Shown here piece by piece: positions 1 through 5,311 of a stretch of 5,311 bases of DNA (position 1 is its first letter; the number at the start of each line of letters is the position of its first letter). The stretch comes from Actinomycetota bacterium. Its GTDB lineage: Bacteria; Actinomycetota; UBA4738; HRBIN12. The notes under the pieces are model-generated. The model was not told the origin of the DNA and searched no databases. It worked only from the letters and a program-made list of their open reading frames with translations. The stretch spans positions 1 to 5,311 of the forward strand of contig SIRV01000284.1 of NCBI GenBank assembly GCA_004366195.1, written 5' to 3'. Both the position numbers and the translations under genes were made by a program.

Positions 1-525
1 GGTCTGCTCGCCGTCGTGGCCCTCGCGTCCTGCGGACGCGGGGCACGCGCGACGCAGCCGCCCGTCGCCCTCGTCGGGTTCCGCGGCGCACCCACCGTCG
101 AGCTCGACCTGGGCGCCGTCGCCGCCGACGCGCTCCGACCCTCGGAGCTCGCGGGACTGCTGGAGGAGGCGGGTTTCGTCGGCGCCGCCGAGCGCGCGTA
201 CACGCAGCCGGGGACCCGGTCCCGTCGCGTGGTGGTGCGGGTGCTCCGCTTCTCGCACCCCGCGGGGGCGGAGCGCTACCTCGCGTGGCTCCGCTCCCAC
301 CCGAGCGAGGTCGTCGGCGAGGCCACCGCCATCCCCTGGGGCAGCGGACCCGCCTTCGTCCATGAGCCCGGGGGCTGCTGCCCCAAGGAGCAGCCGCTGC
401 TCCTCGGCGCGTGGAGGGTCGGCCCCGAGGTCGTCAGGGTGATCGCGACCGGCCCGGGGATCGACGGCCCGGAGGGGCGGACGCTCCTCGACCGGATCCA
501 CGCGGAGCTCCGCGTCGGTCGCTGA
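1..525 (+). CDS. Putative lipoprotein of unknown function (5' end outside window)
   Basis: The reading frame is open from base 1. It begins inside a hydrophobic stretch (GLLAVVAL) that runs directly into a lipobox, Leu-Ala-Ser-Cys, with the Cys codon at 31-33. This is the end of a type II signal peptide, so the protein is probably lipidated on that Cys and anchored on the outer face of the cytoplasmic membrane. The true start and the basic n-region lie left of the window; the GTG at 16 falls inside the signal peptide and is not a credible start. The visible part is 174 residues, about 164 of them mature. The middle has the pattern VVVRVLRFSHPAGAERYLAWL, seen in other actinobacterial lipoproteins as an amphipathic segment, and a Cys-Cys pair follows at visible residues 126-127 (GGCCPKEQ). 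I do not recognise the family and assign no function. It converges on the UbiA-like gene, with only four bases between the two stops. Confidence 0.8.
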   Translation, partial: GLLAVVALASCGRGARATQPPVALVGFRGAPTVELDLGAVAADALRPSELAGLLEEAGFVGAAERAYTQPGTRSRRVVVRVLRFSHPAGAERYLAWLRSHPSEVVGEATAIPWGSGPAFVHEPGGCCPKEQPLLLGAWRVGPEVVRVIATGPGIDGPEGRTLLDRIHAELRVGR

Positions 526-529
526 AGGG

Positions 530-1273
530 TCAGGCCAGACGGGCCGCGAGGAGGCCCACGGCGAGCAGCGGAACCGCCGCCGAGAGCCACCGCAACGCGG
601 CCTCCGGGGCAGCGCGGAGGGACTCCGCGTCGATCGGCTCTCGCGCGCCGTCGCGCAGCAGGAGCTCGCCCCGGACCTCCGCCACCCCCCGCCGCAGACG
701 GCGGACGGGGGTGGACAGCGCCCGCTGGGCCGCGGACAGGGCGGCACACCCCACCGCCGCGACCACGGCCGCCGGCGTGACCCGCGCGGTCTGGGCGAAG
801 GCCGCGGTGAGGGCGGGGAACGCCCCCCAGGCCAGCGCGAACCAGGCGTCCGTGTGGAAGGAGCCGCCGAACAGCTCGAGGTTGTATGCAACGACGAGGA
901 ACGTGCCGACCACGATGAACACCCAGAGCCACGGCGAGACCTCGAACGTCCCGTGGATCCCGAGCGCGACGGCGGCGAGGAGGCCGACCCCGCCCAGACC
1001 GACCAGCGCCCCGTCCGGGATACGGGTCCCGAGCGGCCGCCCGTGGAGCTCGTCGAGGGCGTGGGCGGCCACGCCCATGGCGAGCAGGAACGCGGCCAGC
1101 GTCTCGAGGAGCCATCCGACGCGGATCCGCGGCGCCGTGCAGGCGCCGATCGCCACGTACGACAGGTGCCAGAGCGTGTAGGGCGGGTGGAGGAGGGTCC
1201 AGTAGTCGCGCCACCCACCGGGGGCGAGCGCGTAGAAAGCGGGCCGCTCCCCCGCGCGTTCGCCCTCACCCAT
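530..1273 (-). CDS. UbiA-like integral membrane protein (putative prenyltransferase homologue)
   Basis: A 247-residue protein with about seven hydrophobic segments (roughly residues 33-46, 53-70, 88-106, 114-131, 141-160, 165-182 and 229-246). The arrangement fits the UbiA superfamily, whose members transfer polyprenyl groups to aromatic or other acceptors within the membrane. Two loop motifs sit where UbiA enzymes carry their Asp-rich Mg/diphosphate sites: AHALDELHGRPLG at residues 70-82 and YNLELFGGSFHTD at 130-142. Both are degenerate compared with the usual NDxxDxxxD and DxxxD patterns, so catalysis by the standard mechanism is uncertain. A charged stretch at about 183-228 (QRALSTPVRRLRR onward) separates the last two membrane segments and is probably cytosolic. 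The ATG at 1273 is the only reasonable start. It overlaps the end of the upstream methyltransferase gene by 8 bp and has no clear Shine-Dalgarno sequence, so translation is probably coupled. The protein is shorter than the roughly 290 residues usual for UbiA enzymes. It could be a non-catalytic or substrate-divergent relative. Confidence 0.8.
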   Translation of the reverse strand: MGEGERAGERPAFYALAPGGWRDYWTLLHPPYTLWHLSYVAIGACTAPRIRVGWLLETLAAFLLAMGVAAHALDELHGRPLGTRIPDGALVGLGGVGLLAAVALGIHGTFEVSPWLWVFIVVGTFLVVAYNLELFGGSFHTDAWFALAWGAFPALTAAFAQTARVTPAAVVAAVGCAALSAAQRALSTPVRRLRRGVAEVRGELLLRDGAREPIDAESLRAAPEAALRWLSAAVPLLAVGLLAARLA

Positions 1274-2027
1274 CGAGCAGCGGGGTCGCCTTGATCCCCC
1301 AGGTCACGACCGCGGCGCCGTTCGCCAGACGCCGGGTGCGGACGCGCCGCATCCCCGCCTCCTGCCACCATCGGACCTGGACGGGGAGCGGGTACCGGCG
1401 CACGAACCGCTCGACGTCCGGTCCGAGGAACCGCGCCGTGCGGAACCACGCCGATGAGACGAGGGCGCCGACGACCGGCATCACGAGGCGCGTGTGGGCC
1501 CACCATCCCGCGTAGGCCCACGCCCGGTCGGGGACGTGGAACTCGAGCCCCGCCATGACGCCGCCCGGCCGCAGCACCCGTGCGAGCTCGGCCACCGTCG
1601 CGGCCGGATCCTGGACGTACCGCAGCAGGTACGTGAAGGTCACGGCGTCGAAGGTGGCGTCGGGGAACGGGAGCGCCTCGGCCCGTCCGGCGACGAACCT
1701 CACCCGATCCGCGAGCCCCGCCGCCCGCACCGCCTCGACGCCCCGGCGGATCATCGCCCGGCTGGGCTCGAGCGCCACCACCCGCAGGTTCCGCCGCGCC
1801 AGCTCCCGGGCCACGAGACCGGTGCCGCTCGCGGCGTCGAGCACCCACGAGCCGGGGATCGCGTGCACGCGCGAGACGAGGAAGCGCCGCCACCGCGGAT
1901 CCTGGCCCAGGGAGAGCACCACCCCCATCCGGTCGTACTCCGGCGCGATCCGGGCGAAGATCTCACGCGCGAGGCGCGCCCGGTCGACCCCGGACGCATC
2001 CGGGCGCGCGCCCGGGCGCCGGCTCAT
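1266..2027 (-). CDS. UbiE/MenG-like class I SAM-dependent methyltransferase
   Basis: A 253-residue Rossmann-fold methyltransferase. The N-terminal segment at residues 23-51 (FARIAPEYDRMGVVLSLG, then the WRRFL region) matches the opening signature of the UbiE/MenG/COQ5 family, which C-methylates demethylmenaquinone or the ubiquinone precursor. The SAM-binding motif I is VLDAASGTG at 62-70, the acidic ribose-binding residue is E87 (VVALEPS), and the motif II/III region is AEALPFPDATFDAVT at 116-130. LLRYVQD at 134-140 resembles the family's LRNV.D, and VLRPGGVMAGLEF at 151-163 resembles RVLKPGG...LEF. The C-terminus (LANGAAVVTWGIK) echoes the family's LTGGIVALHxGxK end. The ATG at 2027 is chosen because it overlaps the upstream HAD stop as ATGA and has a GAGGG ribosome site 9 nt upstream. 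A longer open frame continues to 2756 but is only the shadow of the HAD gene. Quinone methylation is the family expectation; the divergence leaves room for another prenylated or small-molecule substrate. Confidence 0.88.
   Translation of the reverse strand: MSRRPGARPDASGVDRARLAREIFARIAPEYDRMGVVLSLGQDPRWRRFLVSRVHAIPGSWVLDAASGTGLVARELARRNLRVVALEPSRAMIRRGVEAVRAAGLADRVRFVAGRAEALPFPDATFDAVTFTYLLRYVQDPAATVAELARVLRPGGVMAGLEFHVPDRAWAYAGWWAHTRLVMPVVGALVSSAWFRTARFLGPDVERFVRRYPLPVQVRWWQEAGMRRVRTRRLANGAAVVTWGIKATPLLDG
2000..2019. repeat. Two overlapping perfect palindromes near the methyltransferase start
   Basis: CCGGGCGCGCGCCCGG at 2000-2015 is a perfect 16-bp palindrome, and GCGCCCGGGCGC at 2008-2019 is a perfect 12-bp palindrome that overlaps it. 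They cover about codons 3-10 of the methyltransferase, in the low-complexity N-terminus (RRPGARPD) ahead of the folded domain. They could form alternative hairpins just downstream of the start codon. In DNA this GC-rich they may equally be chance. Confidence 0.5.
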
Positions 2028-2809
2028 CGGTCCCCGCCCTCGAGCCAGCCCGGCAGGTCGGCGACGGAGTCGAGCACGTGGTCGGGCCGGCCGTCCTCCC
2101 GCTCGAGGTCGGAGGGAAGGAACTTCCCCGTCCGCACGAGCACCCCCGTGAGCCCCACCCGCTGCGCGCCGAGGACGTCGTTCACCACATCGTCGCCGAC
2201 CATCGCAGCCCGCTCGGCCGGGACCCCGAGCAGGCGGAGCGCCTCCTCGAAGAAGGCCGGGGAGGGCTTGCCGCAGATCGCGGCGCGCTTGCCGGTGGCC
2301 TCCTCCAGGCCCGCGATGTAGGCGCCCGCGTCGAGCTGGAGGCCCTCCGTCGTGCGCCAGTACATGTTGCGGTGCATCCCGACGAGGACGGCGCCCTCCA
2401 TGAGCCGCCGGAAGATGCGGTTCATCGTCGGGTAGGAGAAGTCCTCGCAGGCGCCGCCGAGCACGATCACCTCGGCCTCCTCGAGCGCCACGAGGCGCAC
2501 CCCGTCGAGATCCCCCCGTGGATCGCCGTCGGAGAGCACGAACACCCCCGCCCCGGGGTGATGGGTACGCAGGTACGAGGCCGTGGCCACCACCGCCGTG
2601 ACGACCTCCTCCGGCCGCACGTCGAACCCCGCCTCGCACAGCGTCCCCGCGAGCTCGGACCGGGCGTGCGTGGTCGTGTTCGTGATGAGGCGGAAGGGCA
2701 TCCCCCGCTCGCGCAGCCGCGTCAGCGCTTCCGGCGCTCCGGGGATCGGCTCCCACGAGACGGTCAGGACGCCGTCGATATCGAGCAGGACGCCGTCGAT
2801 CTCCCCCAC
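2024..2809 (-). CDS. HAD-superfamily subfamily IIA hydrolase (NagD/LHPP-like phosphatase)
   Basis: A 261-residue protein with every HAD catalytic motif in order. Motif I is LLDIDGVLT, with nucleophile D10 and acid/base D12. Motif II is ITNTTT, with T43/N44. The C2-type cap lies between motifs II and III. Motif III is the Lys of CGKPSP (K181), and motif IV is VGDDVVNDV, with Mg-binding D206/D207 and D211. The cap position and the ITN and GKPSP motifs place it in subfamily IIA with NagD, 4-nitrophenylphosphatase and eukaryotic LHPP/HDHD2. It should be a soluble cytoplasmic Mg-dependent phosphatase; the substrate cannot be read from the sequence (sugar phosphates, nucleotides and other phosphomonoesters are known in the family). 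The start is GTG at 2809, five codons before the core strand leading to motif I. No convincing Shine-Dalgarno is visible, but the upstream oxygenase stops only 10 bp before. The stop overlaps the methyltransferase ATG. Length is normal for the family, and the protein looks intact. Confidence 0.92.
   Translation of the reverse strand: MGEIDGVLLDIDGVLTVSWEPIPGAPEALTRLRERGMPFRLITNTTTHARSELAGTLCEAGFDVRPEEVVTAVVATASYLRTHHPGAGVFVLSDGDPRGDLDGVRLVALEEAEVIVLGGACEDFSYPTMNRIFRRLMEGAVLVGMHRNMYWRTTEGLQLDAGAYIAGLEEATGKRAAICGKPSPAFFEEALRLLGVPAERAAMVGDDVVNDVLGAQRVGLTGVLVRTGKFLPSDLEREDGRPDHVLDSVADLPGWLEGGDR
2037..2041 (-). promoter_or_regulatory. Ribosome binding site for the UbiE-like methyltransferase
   Basis: GAGGG, read on the - strand, lies 9 nt before the ATG at 2027 and inside the last codons of the HAD gene. 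It supports the short methyltransferase start over the much longer open frame, and fits translation coupled to the HAD stop through the ATGA overlap. Confidence 0.55.
2765..2800 (-). repeat. 15-bp direct repeat inside HAD motif I
   Basis: The 15-mer ATCGACGGCGTCCTG (- strand) occurs exactly twice, at 2786-2800 and 2765-2779, with a 21-bp period. It encodes Ile-Asp-Gly-Val-Leu at residues 4-8 and again at 11-15, so the catalytic motif I (DIDGVLT) is preceded by a near copy of itself. The reading frame is preserved. Confidence 0.85.
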
Positions 2810-2819
2810 GGCCGGGAGT

Positions 2820-3722
2820 CTATGCCTGCGAGCCGGCGACGGGGCGCCCGGGGAGCGACCGCGCGTCCTCGAGCCGGATGCCGAGCGAACGCCGGACCCG
2901 CGCTACCTCGCCCCCGACGGGACGCCCCCGCTGTCTCGCGCGCCACTCCGCGTACGGAGCCACGTACCGGTACCGGGGCGGCAGGAAGGGCCGCAGGTAC
3001 CGGGCCGCCCGGAGCGTGGCCCGCGCGGCCCGCTCCCTCAGCGGACCGACGTCGAAGCCGTAGAGCTCGCGCACGTCGGCGGGGAGCGTGGCGAAGGCGA
3101 GCCGCGCGACGCCCTTCAGGATCGGCCGCCACTCGGCCTCCCGCGGTGGGTGGAGGAAGAGCCGAGCCACGCGGCGGGCACCCTCCGTCACGACGAGCTC
3201 GCCGCGCCGCCCGACGTCGGCGAGCCACGCCCGGAGCTCCGCCACGGTCGGGGGGATGATCGCCCTCGGCACGAGGAGCATCTCGGCCACGAGCATCTGC
3301 TCCTCGTGGAAGCGCTGCCGGCCGGCGTCGTCCAGCTCCCCGACGGTCAGCTCCTCGAACAGCAGCGCGGAGTCCACGAGGCACGCGTGGACGTACAGGA
3401 GCAGCTCGGGATCCAGGGCGTCGTACCGGCGACCGGTGACCGGGTCCACACCCTTGATGCGCGCGTGCACCTCGTTGATGCGCGCGGCCGCCGCGCGCGC
3501 CTCGACCTTCGTTCCGAAGGTGATCGTGTAGGTAAGCACCAGCGTGCGCTGGAGGCGACGCCAGGGGTTCCGCTCGTACATCGCGGTCTGGTTCGCCCCG
3601 GCCATCACCAGGGGGTGCGCGGCCTGCATCAGGAGCGCTCGCGCCCCTCCGAACAGCACCGTGACTTCCCGATGGACCCGCCAGGACACGCTGTCGGGAC
3701 CGAAGAACCCCACGTCCTGCAC
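2820..3722 (-). CDS. Oxygenase MpaB family protein (DUF2236, rubber-oxygenase-like)
   Basis: A 300-residue alpha-helical protein of the DUF2236 family, which includes fungal MpaB (oxidative cleavage of a farnesyl side chain in mycophenolic acid synthesis) and is related to the haem-dependent rubber oxygenase Lcp. Recognisable blocks are GFFGPDSVSWRVHREV (5-20), LFGGARALLMQAAHPLVMAG (23-42), the RNPWRRLQRT segment (51-60) with FGTKVEA soon after, INEVHARIKG (82-91), and DPELLLYVHACLVDSALLFE (104-123). H36, H86 and H112 are in conserved positions and are candidates for haem contact; inspection cannot say which is the ligand. No signal peptide is evident. The start is either GTG at 3722 or GTG at 3713. 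A GGGGG run at 3724-3728 sits only 1 nt from the first but 10 nt from the second, which would place the start just before the conserved GFFGPDS. The C-terminal 30 residues are basic and poorly conserved. It is followed after 10 bp by the HAD gene. The substrate is unknown. Confidence 0.88.
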   Translation of the reverse strand: MQDVGFFGPDSVSWRVHREVTVLFGGARALLMQAAHPLVMAGANQTAMYERNPWRRLQRTLVLTYTITFGTKVEARAAAARINEVHARIKGVDPVTGRRYDALDPELLLYVHACLVDSALLFEELTVGELDDAGRQRFHEEQMLVAEMLLVPRAIIPPTVAELRAWLADVGRRGELVVTEGARRVARLFLHPPREAEWRPILKGVARLAFATLPADVRELYGFDVGPLRERAARATLRAARYLRPFLPPRYRYVAPYAEWRARQRGRPVGGEVARVRRSLGIRLEDARSLPGRPVAGSQA

Positions 3723-3777
3723 GCCCCCAGCGTAGAGCGGACGCCCAGCACAGGCGAGCGGGAACCTACGCAGGCGC
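3723..3777. other. 55-bp spacer between the helicase and oxygenase genes
   Basis: This is the largest non-coding gap in the window. It contains a 6-bp inverted repeat, GCGTAG at 3730-3735 and CTACGC at 3766-3771, with a 30-nt loop and no following T-run, so it is not a convincing terminator. I see no acceptable -35/-10 pair on the - strand. Whether the oxygenase operon has its own promoter or is read through from the helicase gene is undecided. Confidence 0.5.
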
Positions 3778-5311
3778 TCAGGGGCCGACGACGCACGGCA
3801 GGCGCCGGAGCTCTCGCGCGACGGGCTCGTAGGCGAGCACGATCAGCTCGTTCTTGGCGCGAGAGGCCCCTGTGTACAGGTAGTCGGCCAGCTCCTCGAC
3901 GTGCTTGTCGCCCAGTTCGGCGAGGATCACGACCGGGCGCTCGAGCCCCTTGAACCCGTGGACGCTCGTCGCGAGGACGGCTCCCGGCTCCGGTCGCTCC
4001 GAGAAACGGAAGCCGTCCACACCACCCCGCGAGCGCAGGCGGCTCTTCGCCGTCCCCGCCGGCGTGAGCACGACGATGTCCTCGAGGGGCACGTGCTCCT
4101 CTTCGACGAGGTTCCGCAGGACCGTCGCGAGCAGCCGTGCCAGCCCCTCGTCGTCCTCGTACCCGAGCACCTGGGGCGGCCGACCCTCCGGCCCCCGCGC
4201 CGTCGGTCGCTCGGGGCCCCGGTAGTAGACGGACACGAACTCGGCGATGGCCCTCGTGTTCCGCACGTTCGCGGGGAGCGGCGGGCACGCGTCGAGGTTC
4301 TCCAGGGGCACGGCGCCGCCGTAGAGGTTCTGGTTGGGGTCGAAGAACACGTACAGGCGCCCGGTGTCCGGCTCGCGGTGGAGCGCGAGGAGCGCGGGCC
4401 ACCAGTGCTCGCGGAAGTCCTGCGCCTCGTCCACCACGACCGCCTCGTACCGAGGCCCCAACCGTCGGGCGGCCTCTTCGAGGAGCTCGGGGAGGACGTC
4501 CTCGAAGTAGGCCCGGTCGGGCTGCCCCTCCCCCGGCGGCTCCGGGACCTGCAGGCCCGCCTCCCGCGCCACCGACGTGCACAGCCCGTGGAAGTGCGCG
4601 ACGTCGAGCCCGTCGTGTCCGGCCGTGCGCTCCCGCAGGTCCTCGGCCAGGAGCCGGTTGAAGCAGGTGAGCAGCGTCCGGTGACCCTTGTCGGCGAGAT
4701 GGGTCGCGATCCCCACCGCGAGGATCGTCTTGCCGGTCCCGGCCGACCCCGACACGGCCGCGCGCGTCCGGTGGAGCACGAACGAGCGGACCCACGCCTG
4801 CTCGTCGGTGAGCTGCACGATCCTGCGGTCCTCCTCGTCGAAGGCGAGCTTCAGGGGCGTGCGCACCTCGACCCGGAAGCCGAGGGCGCGGTCCAGCGCC
4901 TCCATCCCCTCGGCGCCGAACCGGCGGCCGTCGCGCCGCCAGGAGCGCATGATCTCGACCACCCTGGTCTCGAGCCGATCGAGGTCGTCGCGGTCGATCG
5001 TGACGGCGGCCGGCGCGCCGGGGTGCGCATCGTGCCGGTAGATGCCGTCGGGGAACGCCACGGCGTACCCGTAGGACGGGCGCCATCGCTCCCAGCCGGG
5101 CTGCGCGCGGAGGATCTCCATGAGCGAGTGCATCTCGTCCCGCGCCTGGTGGAAGGGGTCCTCGCGCAGGGGATGCTTCCCCGAGTGACCGGTCTGGAAC
5201 CACGTCCGCGTCGCCGGTTCGTAGGAGAGCGAGCCGCCCTTGACCTCGAGGACGAGTACGCCGTGCTCGGGGTGCGCGATGACGAAGTCCGCCTCGCCCT
5301 CGCTGGGCCCG
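3778..5311 (-). CDS. NERD-domain nuclease / superfamily 1 (UvrD-like) helicase, N-terminus outside window
   Basis: The frame is open from the right edge, giving 510 visible residues; the start lies beyond base 5311. The ATG at 5133 is internal, since the 59 residues before it are clearly conserved. Visible residues 1-60 are most of a NERD domain: acidic residues E4, E6 and D8 (GEADFVI), the ExK of VLEVKGG (E22, K24), and the PFHQA motif (52-56). This is the PD-(D/E)xK nuclease-like pattern. The SF1 motor follows: Q-motif region LTDEQAW (about 168-174), Walker A SGSAGTGKT (187-195), Walker B VVVDEAQDF (291-299), motif III FFDPNQNLYG (322-331), motif IV around LPANVRNTRAIAEF (345-358), motif V SVHGFKGLERPVVIL (449-463) and motif VI LYTGASRAKNELIVL (478-492). 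All ATPase residues look intact. NERD-helicases are presumed to act on DNA (or RNA) using ATP, in repair or nucleic acid processing, and some are linked to phage defence. The role here is unknown. The stop is at 3778, with the oxygenase 55 bp downstream. Confidence 0.92.
   Translation of the reverse strand, partial: GPSEGEADFVIAHPEHGVLVLEVKGGSLSYEPATRTWFQTGHSGKHPLREDPFHQARDEMHSLMEILRAQPGWERWRPSYGYAVAFPDGIYRHDAHPGAPAAVTIDRDDLDRLETRVVEIMRSWRRDGRRFGAEGMEALDRALGFRVEVRTPLKLAFDEEDRRIVQLTDEQAWVRSFVLHRTRAAVSGSAGTGKTILAVGIATHLADKGHRTLLTCFNRLLAEDLRERTAGHDGLDVAHFHGLCTSVAREAGLQVPEPPGEGQPDRAYFEDVLPELLEEAARRLGPRYEAVVVDEAQDFREHWWPALLALHREPDTGRLYVFFDPNQNLYGGAVPLENLDACPPLPANVRNTRAIAEFVSVYYRGPERPTARGPEGRPPQVLGYEDDEGLARLLATVLRNLVEEEHVPLEDIVVLTPAGTAKSRLRSRGGVDGFRFSERPEPGAVLATSVHGFKGLERPVVILAELGDKHVEELADYLYTGASRAKNELIVLAYEPVARELRRLPCVVGP

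Larger units (their letters stand above)
530..3722 (-). other. Predicted four-gene transcription unit (oxygenase, HAD, methyltransferase, UbiA-like)
   Basis: Four same-strand genes are separated by a 10-bp gap, a 4-bp ATGA overlap and an 8-bp overlap, which is the spacing of co-transcribed and partly translation-coupled genes. Three of the four families (MpaB-type oxygenase, UbiE-type methyltransferase, UbiA-type membrane protein) have members acting on isoprenoid or quinone compounds. No terminator or promoter can be pointed to; the helicase gene upstream may belong to the same transcript. Confidence 0.65.

Noticed and set aside
541..557. GGGCC...GGCCC inverted repeat as an operon terminator
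   Set aside because: It has only 5-bp arms, lies inside the UbiA-like coding region, and has no T-run on either strand.
276..1214. 312-codon - strand frame overlapping the lipoprotein and UbiA-like genes
   Set aside because: Its composition is dominated by Arg, Gly, Ala and Pro, and it is a shadow of the UbiA-like membrane protein frame, which has clear membrane segments.
2028..2756. Open frame extending the methyltransferase N-terminus by about 243 codons
   Set aside because: It is rich in Arg, Gly, Pro and Ala without domain pattern, lies wholly over the well-supported HAD gene in another frame, and the ATGA overlap with a ribosome site marks the true start at 2027.
3723..3777. Promoter upstream of the oxygenase gene
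   Set aside because: TACGCT near the start could pass as a weak -10, but no matching -35 at proper spacing is visible, so I do not call it.
2583..3953. Long + strand open frames (456 codons here, 393 codons at 2078-3259) antisense to the operon
   Set aside because: Long antisense frames are expected in GC-rich coding DNA. Their translations are low in complexity and show no domain, while the opposite strand encodes recognisable families.
5131..5133. ATG at 5133 as the helicase start
   Set aside because: The frame stays open to the window edge, and the 59 upstream residues form a conserved NERD domain with EVK and PFHQA motifs.
3629..5203. 524-codon open frame on the - strand across the helicase gene
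   Set aside because: It is an out-of-frame shadow of the helicase, Arg/Gly/Pro-rich with no motifs; the helicase frame carries all SF1 motifs in order.

Overview
The window is very GC-rich (well over 65% by eye) and almost entirely coding. It reads as bacterial chromosome, most likely from a high-GC Actinomycetota-type organism. The grounds are G/C-ending codons throughout, GTG starts, a lipobox lipoprotein, and an MpaB/DUF2236-type oxygenase, a family abundant in actinobacteria. This placement is an inference; there is no rRNA or other marker here to fix the taxon. I see no tRNA, rRNA, CRISPR array, insertion sequence or attachment site, and no gene-free stretch longer than 55 bases.

Layout. 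On the + strand, 1-525 is the 3' part of a lipoprotein gene whose start lies left of the window. Everything else is on the - strand and is read from right to left: a NERD-domain nuclease/SF1 helicase (3778-5311, 5' end outside the window), a 55-bp spacer, an MpaB/DUF2236 family oxygenase (2820-3722), a HAD-IIA phosphatase-like hydrolase (2024-2809), a UbiE/MenG-like SAM methyltransferase (1266-2027), and a UbiA-like multi-pass membrane protein (530-1273). The lipoprotein and UbiA-like genes converge with only 4 bp between their stop codons.

The last four - strand genes are packed like an operon: a 10-bp gap, then an ATGA 4-bp overlap, then an 8-bp overlap. The helicase may be the first gene of the same transcript or a separate unit. 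The four-gene set suggests a prenyl-lipid or quinone theme: a membrane prenyltransferase-like protein, a quinone-type C-methyltransferase, and an oxygenase from a superfamily that cleaves isoprenoid chains. The HAD hydrolase could act on a phosphorylated intermediate. This joint function is a hypothesis from gene order and family membership; each protein could instead have an unrelated housekeeping role.

I did not find clear evidence of an undescribed system. The best candidates for a second look are the oxygenase-HAD-methyltransferase-UbiA cluster and the unusual active-site motifs of its UbiA-like member.
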